Assembly: GCA_009667805.1 (NCBI GenBank)
Contig: CM019069.1
Span: 95,329,204 to 95,393,203 of the forward strand
Origin: Leptobrachium leishanense
Lineage: Eukaryota; Chordata; Amphibia; Anura; Megophryidae
Reading direction: 5' to 3'
Length of the DNA stretch: 64,000 nucleotides
The position numbers and the translations under genes are program-made. Below are positions 57,282 through 64,000 of this stretch, piece by piece. How positions within the stretch are numbered: position 1 is the first letter of the stretch; the number at the start of each line of letters is the position of its first letter. The notes under the pieces were generated by a model. It saw nothing but the letters and a program-made list of their open reading frames with translations, made no database searches and was not told the DNA's origin.

Positions 57282-58707
57282 GGGCTAGATTACATACAGA
57301 ACGCTTACTGTAGTTTTCAGATATGTAGGGCCCTAATAAATTCTTCGCGCAAATGCGCATTTGCGCGAGTGCAAAACCATTTGCGCAGAACGTCGTATTT
57401 CAACGTTCGCGCAAACGATGCGCGTTATCTTCTAACGCGGATGGACCTGCGCGAGGGTGATGAACTGTGCACGTCCTATACTTAACATTGTGAGCGCAAA
57501 TTCGTTCGTGCGCTGGTATGCGGATGGTATTTCAATCGATGCGCATCTTTTTACGAACGACGTTTGCGCGCATAATTTTAACGTCTTTGAAAAGCTGGTG
57601 GTAACTGCAAATCGGAACGTTCTGGCCGAAACGAAAAACACCAGCACCAAAAAAAAAAAAAAAAATACAGCACAGTATAGTTACACATTCTACACATACC
57701 TAAACAAAAAAATTGTGAATTCCTGTATATTTTTTTTTATTCCTGCAGCATGTATACTCAGATTTACTTTGACAGGCGCAAAAACTTAAGTGAATCAATT
57801 AAGGTAAATTGATGTCAATTAAGGTTCTTAATTCTGATTGGCTGAATCCCGCGAAAAAAACAGTCCACACACTGATTTACGTGAGCTACGTTACTGCGTG
57901 CGTATTGCACTTCGTTTTGCGCATCGTTTTTACTAATGTTATTTTTTGCCGGATGAGAAAATGCGTTTGGATTGGAATGCCGCGTTAATTTTGGCGCGAT
58001 AACGCTGGACGATGCGCGCAAAAAAATTTGCGCTTCAGGAGTGCAATTGCACAGAGAATGTAATAGAGCCCGTAAGCGTTAACGTCAAGTTAATTGACTT
58101 TAACAAATGCCCCCCAGATTAACGCTAAACCTTCTAACAAAATTTTAGCACATCTGTGCTTAGGCAAGCTTACTGTACTTTGCACATCCTATGCTTAACA
58201 TGGGGGCGCAATCAGTAATTATCGTTAGGATAAGGTATTATAAAATATACTGTCACCTACAAGCTTTTGTCGAATCATTTAGCACCAGCCAAAATCCCCC
58301 CGAATATGCCCGATACTCACATCTCATCAAGAACAGTGGCCCGATCTGCTGCTTCTTGCCGCCGGAAGCAGAATGAGACTGGGGATAAATAGTCCCCAGA
58401 CTTCCTCCGGCATCACTCTGTGGCACTGTACGATCTTGCGAAAGCGAGATCATGCAGGATTTGTGGGCCGGCAGCGCAACCCTCCATGGAGTCCTATGGA
58501 GTCCTATGGACTCCAGGAGGTGATACGCACGACGGCACAGAAGTGCTGTCGCGAGTATCACTGAGGGTAGCTCATAGTTCAGGGGCAAAGTACTGAAGTA
58601 GCACCTGCCCCGGAATCTAACGCTAAAATTGGAACACTGCCAAACCTACAGGCACAGGTTTTCCCCGTTAGCGTCCCAATTTTAGCATCAAGATTGCAAT
58701 CTAGCCC
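57282..58707. mobile_element. Harbinger-like MITE GGGCTAGATTAC (1426 bp with nested copy)
   Basis: Ends GGGCTAGATTACA and inverted GGGCTAGATTGCA, flanked by TTA (57279-57281 and 58708-58710). The GGGCTAGATT end with TWA duplication is typical of Harbinger-type MITEs of frogs. A second element is nested at 57328-58071. No transposase. Confidence 0.85.
57328..58071. mobile_element. Nested MITE GGGCCCTAATAAA (744 bp)
   Basis: Ends GGGCCCTAATAAATTC and inverted GGGCTCTATTACATTC, flanked by GTA on both sides (57325-57327 and 58072-58074). It is CpG-rich near both ends (cgcgcaaatgcgcatttgcg). It sits close to one end of the outer MITE. Confidence 0.8.
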
Positions 58708-58940
58708 TTAGTTTATCTGTCAGATATAGTGAAAACGATGCGATTTAACCAGGAGGTTGATGAATTGTGCTGTTAGTGAAGAAGTAAGCGAGCAATAATT
58801 GTATGCCGCTAGGAAATCGATGCCAAAAAATGCTGACTAACAATCAGAAGCAGGCAGTGTGCTAGAATTCATTTGGAATTGACAAAGAAAAAGTTCAGCT
58901 TGTAGAGTGAAAAACTGCTGCATATTTAAATGCTATATTA

Positions 58941-59366
58941 GGCTAAGGTCAGACGAAAGCAGTTTTAACGTGCGTTTAGCCACACGAAATCACGGCCGTG
59001 CTAGCAGCAAATGACGTCCAATGCCGGGGAACATACGACGAACGGCCGCACGAAAGTTCGTCCGGGCAACGCAAGTGGCAAACGAACGCATTTTTTCGAG
59101 AACGTCAAACCGCTACTACTGACATACAGAGTGCGCTGCGGCCGCATAGCGGCGTGTTTGCGTGATTGGGAGACGTCAGACGCTGCACACGTCCGGCCAA
59201 CATAACGTCCAGACGCAAAAAGGGTTTATTGATGATCCGTACGAAATCACGGACGAAAATGCGCATCGTATGACCGCTAGCGCGTATTCCGTGAAAAAAT
59301 ACGTCCATTCGTTCGAACGCACTTTTTCACGGACAACGTGAAAAATGCGTTCGTCTGACCCTAGCC
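58941..59366. mobile_element. CpG-rich Harbinger-like MITE (426 bp)
   Basis: Ends GGCTAAGGTCAGACGA and inverted GGCTAGGGTCAGACGA with TTA on both sides (58938-58940 and 59367-59369). It is an inverted relative of 49142-49559; shared text includes cgcgcattttcgtgcg-like and gtacttcgtcc-like segments in opposite orientation. Confidence 0.85.
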
Positions 59367-59369
59367 TTA

Positions 59370-60783
59370 CAGCTCAGCTCCAAGGAAAAAATATCACAAT
59401 ACTAAAGGGACAAACTTGAATGCAAAATACTACACAAACTGCTTGAATTTCCTATCAGAAATGAAATTCTTCGAAGAATACTGAAATGTCTTACATTAGT
59501 GTCAGCCAAACAGGCAACACCTCCACACCATGTAGAAATATAATTCACATTTTGCTTTGCCAGCTTGAAAGCTCTGAACAGTAGTTTGCCAGAACGTGAT
59601 GGCGTACTGAAGAAATAGGCATGCACAGCCCATGTTATTAGGGTGCTCACCAATGGAACATTTATACATTTCTGGGCTGTGGCTAATAACATTCAGATTT
59701 CATGACCTTTGTCATGATGAAGACAACAATTAAGGGACCTAAAACATGGACACTTTTACTTTTTCAATTATATAGGGACAAAGTAGAATGAATTTGTATA
59801 TACTTATCATTTCTCTACAAAACTAATACTTGTGTAAAAACCTGCAAAACACTTGTAAAATGCATTTATTCATATTTTTTTTTAACAAACAACCCCCCCC
59901 CATATAGAAAGGTGACCATTTTTGATGGGTACCTTTTGTATATATAAATATTCAATATTATAAATGAAAATTTATAAACTAATTAAAAAAACTGTAAAGA
60001 TTTAATTTTACATGTTTTTTTTGTTTTACAGAGAAAAAGCACCACACCTGTGATGGGCACTTTTCTCTGTGAAACCAAAATAAAAATTAAAAAATAAATA
60101 GTAATCCATTACCGTAACTCCTGGATCCACCTCGAGGATCGACACACCAGCCACACAACTTTCCCCGGGATTCCCACTGCCTGTGCTGTAGTTTTGTGGA
60201 AAGGAGTTTATAACTACTGTGACATGGTGATTAGGGGCAGGGTAATAGACCATAGGTTAATAAGCAGGCAGATGGAAACAGCCCTTTTTCCCCTATAGGG
60301 TTAAGTGTCAGCTGATGCCTGATTAGGTCTGCCCTGCCCCTATAGGAGCTGTGGTTCCGAGACAGTCAGTCTTTGTGTTGGGTGCAGTAGAGAACGAGAA
60401 AAGACCTGAAGTATATTCAATTTAGTTCTGCATGTTTGGTAAGTGGCTTAGCCGTCCAATACTTTAGGCTTTACTTTTTATTTTTGTTGAAACGACTACT
60501 ATGCATGTGCTCTGGCTGCCCAAATTAAGGAAAATACTGAAGCACTGACTTGTGTGTCCAGTGGCTATACCACACTAGGTAGCACATATCTTTGCTGCAA
60601 GGCAATGAGGATTTGAAGAGATAGCAACAATGTGGCAAGTGTCCTCAGCAGTGGTGGCTGATGAAATTTCAAGTTGGAGGGACACCAGACTGGAAACATG
60701 AATGCTTTTAATCATTAATAGGAATGATATGACACTACTACCACCAAAATATGTGGATGATCCCATACATAGGGAATACACCA
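59370..60783. other. No recognisable gene; hairpin at 60029-60075
   Basis: AT-rich. A stem of cagagaaaaagcacc with gggcacttttctctg around cacctgtgat lies at 60029-60075. No ORF or element end supported. Confidence 0.5.
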
Positions 60784-60785
60784 TA

Positions 60786-62424
60786 CAGTCAGGTCCAGAA
60801 ATATTAGGACATCAACACAGTTCTAACATATTTGGCTCTATACACCACCGCAATGGAGTTGGAATGAAACAAACACAATGTGCTTTAACTGCAGACTGTC
60901 AGCTTTAATTTGAGGGTATGTACATCCAACTCAGGTGAACGGTGTAGGATTTACAGCAGTTTGCAGATGTGCCTCTCACTTGTTAAGGGACCAAAGGTAA
61001 TGGCTTCTCAGCTGTTCCATGGCCAGGTGTGTGATATTCCCTCATTACCCCAATTATAATGTGCAGATAAAAGGCCCAGAGTTCATTTTAAGTGTGCTAT
61101 TTGCATTTTTCAATCTGTTGCTGTCAACTCTCAAGATGAGATCCAAAGAGCTGTCACTATCAGTGAAGCAAGCCATCATTAGGCTGAAGAAACAAAACAA
61201 GCCCATCAGAGAGATAGCAAGAACATTAGGCGTGGCCAAAACAACTGTTTGGAACATTCTCAAAAAGAAGGAATGCACCGGTGAGCTCATCAACACCAAA
61301 AGACCCGGGAGATCGCGGAAAACAACTGTGGTGGATGACCGAAGAATTCTTTCCCTGGTGAAGAAAACACCCATCACAACAGTTGGCCAGATCAAGAACA
61401 ATCTCCAGGAGGTAGGTGTATGTGTGACAAAGTCAACAATCAAGAGAAGACTTCACCAGAGTGAATACAGAGGGTTCACCACAAGATGTAAACCATTGGT
61501 GAGCCTCAAAAACAGGAAGGCCAGATTAGAGTTTGCCGAACAACACCTAACAAAGCCTTCACAGTTCTGGAACAAGATCCTATGGACAGATGAGACCAAG
61601 ATCAACTTGTACAAGAGTGATGGGAAGAGAAGAGTGTGGAGAAGGAAAGGAACTGCTCATGATCCTAAGCATAACACCTCATCAGTGAAGCATGGTGATG
61701 GTAGTGTCATGGCGTGGGCATGTATGGCTGCCAATAGAACTGGTTCTCTTGTATTTATTGATGATGTGACTGTTGACAAAAGCAGCAGGATGAATTCTGA
61801 AGGACAATATTATCTGCTCACATTCAGCCAAATGCTGCAGAACTCATTGGACGGGACGGCGCTTCACAGTGCAGATGGACAATGACCCAAAGCATACTGC
61901 AAAAGCAAGCAAAGAGTTTTTGAAGGGACAGAAGTGGAATGTTATGCAATGGCCAAGTCAATCACCTGACCTGAATCCCATTGAGCATGCATTTCACTTG
62001 CTGAAGACAAAACTGAAGGGAAAATGCCCCAAGAACAAGCAGGAACTGAAGACAGTTGCAGTAGAGGCCTGGCAGAGCATCACCAGGGATGAAACCCAGC
62101 GTCTGGTGATGTCTATGCGTTCCAGACTTCAGGCTGTGATTGACTGCAAAGGATTTGCAACCAAGTATTAAGAAGGGAAAGTTTGATTTAGAATTATTAT
62201 TCTGTCCCATTACCTTTGGTCCCTTAACAAGTGGGAGGCACATCTGCAAACTGCTGTAAGTCCTACACCGTTCACCAGAGTTGGATGTACATACCCTCAA
62301 ATTAAAGCTGACAGTCTGCAGTTAAAGCACATTGTGTTTGTTTTATTCCAACTCCATTGTGGTGGTGTATAGAGCCAAAGATGTTAGAATTGTGTCGATG
62401 TCCCAATATTTCTGGACCTGACTG
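60786..62424 (+). mobile_element. Tc1/mariner element with long (~210-bp) TIRs
   Basis: TA at 60784-60785 and 62425-62426. Ends CAGTCAGGTCCAGAAATATT and its inverse; the inverted similarity continues through taaagctgacagtctgcag and ggtgaacggtgtagg to cttgttaagggaccaaagg, so the TIRs cover about 60786-61000 and 62213-62424. A frameshifted transposase lies between. Confidence 0.95.
61136..62171 (+). pseudogene. Tc1 transposase with two frameshifts
   Basis: From ATG 61136 the protein shows a helix-turn-helix region (KQAIIRLKKQNKPIREIART), KRPGRSRKTTVVDD, first catalytic Asp in WTDETKINLY (about 61579-61608) and KHGDGSVMAWACMA. Near 61800 a small deletion and near 61855 a small insertion throw the frame; it then resumes as QMDNDPKHTAKASKEF (second Asp, about 61870) and [15 protein letters not shown] (third acidic residue), ending in SRLQAVIDCKGFATKY at 62171. 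It is otherwise near complete. One Gly of the glycine box is Asp (HGDGS). Confidence 0.9.
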
Positions 62425-62835
62425 TAAATACATATTACTATTAATCGGGCATTAATACTGTTAGCATTGTATCAGCTTACGGGGGGTGACACAGCCCGCT
62501 TTCAAATAATGACTTCCATGGCCACTCTCAGATAAATCAGCGGGATCCAGTAGTTCCTCAGAAATAAAGCAATGGAGACAACCTCATGGTGCTGCAGCAC
62601 CGGTAGATCTATACCAGGTTTGGAATCAAGGCCTTTGTATCTGCACCCTCCCTCCCAACCACTGAGAGTCCCTATGGCAACCCCAAGCTAGAAGGTTAGG
62701 GGTTAATATGGAAATCAGTAGGTCACGATTCTTTTTTAAGAATTTGAGATAAGGACAGTCAAGGATTCACTGAGTAAATTATTATCTGCATGTAAGTTAA
62801 TGGTATAGGACTCGGTCTCTATTTGTATCCCTTGT
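62425..62835. other. No recognisable gene
   Basis: Mixed sequence without supported features. Confidence 0.5.
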
Positions 62836-62886
62836 ACAGGTGCATCTTAATAAATTAGAATGTCATGGAAAAGTTAATTTATTACA
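62836..62886. mobile_element. Tc1/mariner end fragment
   Basis: TACAGGTGCATCTTAATAAA followed by ttagaatgtcatgg is a known vertebrate Tc1/mariner end. It is cut off by the TTAA element that starts at 62887, which appears to have inserted in it. Confidence 0.6.
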
Positions 62887-62890
62887 TTAA

Positions 62891-63744
62891 CCCCTTAGTG
62901 ACCGGGCGGTTTTACACAAATCCGTCCTTTAGTGACCGCTGCTGTTTTTACGTTTCTGCGCTGTTAGTGTTTAGGTCAAATTTTCCTCTTACTCGTTTAT
63001 TCAACCCACACATATTATACACCCCTTTTCCCGCTATTAAATGGACTTTCTAGAAATACCATTATTTACATTTTATTTTTTATTTTAAAACCAAACCTGG
63101 TCATGTTTGGTATCATTGGAAAGGCCATGAACAGGCCTTTCAAATGATGTCAAATATGACCATCTAGCTGCCATGGATCGGGAGATAGGGGGATCCTTAG
63201 GATCCACTTATCTCTACATGGCAGCTAGATGTTAACTGGCCCACTGACATCCTCACACATATGGTGAGGTTGTCAGTGGGTGGGGGGGACCTGGAGGCTT
63301 GGCTGATCCAAACTGTCAGCCCCCCTCCAGGTTCGAATCGCGTTTTGGTGCCAATTAGCACCGAAACGCGATTTCGGCGGCAAAACCGTTAATGTTATAC
63401 ACCGCTGAAAAGGAGAGACTCTCCCCTTTTCAGCGGTGTAAAAACCATCACCCTAGCTTCAATGGTTCGGGAGATAGAGGGCTCCGAAGGAGCCCCCCCT
63501 CCGCTCCATTGATTTGCATGGGGACACCTGCTGATGACGTCACCACGCAGCGTGGCGACGTCATCAGCCTCGCCTGCCCATGTAAATCACATAGGCAGGC
63601 TTCCTCCCTGCCAGATCGCCGAGGGATCCAGCGAGGGAGGTGAGTATCGGGCGGGAGGGGGATTAGGCGCCACTGACGTACCCTGCACGTCCACGGGTCT
63701 AAGGGAGACCCGTGGACAGGACGTACAGGGTATGTCAGCGGTCC
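62891..63744. mobile_element. TTAA element, CCCCTTAGTGACC family, short copy
   Basis: TTAA at 62887-62890. Co-linear with 50265-51487 but without the fused block at 50620-50830. The right end reads agcggtcc then TTAA (63745-63748), where a second TTAA family begins; in the other copy this place reads ggtcattaaggggttaa. Confidence 0.8.
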
Positions 63745-63748
63745 TTAA

Positions 63749-64000
63749 CCTCCCTGGCGGTATTCTCGAGTGTGACTCAGGGTTAAATTTCGCTACCACG
63801 AACGGTAACCCCGAGCCACACTCGGGCTGGATACATACTCACCTCCTCCTGGCTCCCTCGCTGTCCCGGCAGTGTGATCACATGGTGCAGAGGGGCAGGG
63901 CCAGCATAAAATAAATCTTTTTTACATTTGGATTATACAGTGTAATGTTTATGAACGGCCACTAGGTGACAGTACAGGATAAGAAATAGGCCATACATCG
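63749..64000 (-). mobile_element. TTAA MITE (CCTCCCTGGCGG), cut by window end
   Basis: Reads CCTCCCTGGCGGTATTCTCG then cgagtgtgactcagg, the reverse complement of the right part of 46523-47158, to the window end. Inserted in the inner TTAA of the preceding element's terminal repeat. Confidence 0.85.

Overview
The window is vertebrate nuclear DNA, most likely from an amphibian (probably a frog). I recognise no host exon. Nearly everything identifiable is transposable-element sequence: CR1-type LINE, L1-like retroposed pieces, tRNA-derived SINE, Penelope-like element, Ty3/Gypsy-type LTR element, a gamma/epsilon-like endogenous retrovirus, solo LTRs, Tc1/mariner, hAT, PIF/Harbinger-like and TTAA-targeting (piggyBac/Kolobok-like) DNA elements. 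The frog assignment is inference from this mixture and from terminal motifs such as GGGCTAGATT with a TTA duplication; a species cannot be named.

Layout. 1-3.6 kb: a CR1 fragment broken by a retroposed tail, a solo LTR and a 1.2-kb TTAA element. 6.35-9.29 kb: a fold-back Penelope-like element with a GIY-YIG ORF and a Harbinger-like MITE in one arm. 10.2-11.55 kb: an internally deleted L1-like insertion with target-site duplication. 12-16.9 kb: a ~70-bp tandem array split by a 4.6-kb composite block holding SINEs, a CR1 3' end and a hAT element blown up by a 21-bp minisatellite. 16.9-18.2 kb: a hAT inside a TTAA MITE. 19-22.2 kb: two dead Tc1 elements. 23.76-24.6 kb: a Harbinger-like MITE. 25.1-29.4 kb: a hAT transposase pseudogene with 5' and 3' tandem repeats. 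29.5-30.7 kb: a TTAA element. 32.2-48.6 kb: a Russian-doll region of hAT composites holding a scrambled endogenous retrovirus with two LTRs, a solo LTR, an intact Tc1-type transposon, TTAA MITEs and a second hAT. 49-51.5 kb: MITEs and a TTAA element. 51.7-54.6 kb: an LTR/gag-like remnant followed by an open 569-codon repeat-rich ORF. 55.2-56.7 kb: a mariner-like element with a solo LTR inside. 57.3-59.4 kb: three Harbinger-like MITEs, one nested. 60.8-62.4 kb: a long-TIR Tc1 element. 62.9 kb to the end: two TTAA families, one inserted in the end of the other.

Many insertions can be proved from the window alone, because a related uninterrupted copy supplies the empty site: CR1, the Penelope arms, the hAT composite and the SINE body. 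This gives target-site duplications of TTAA, TAA, TA, 5 bp and 8 bp and a relative order of events. The one coding region that looks intact by motif content is the Tc1-type transposase at 44839-45861. The most unusual objects are the 569-codon repeat ORF (52911-54620), the hAT elements that carry a Harbinger-like interior, the hAT minisatellite, the hairpin-chain TTAA elements and the order-scrambled provirus.
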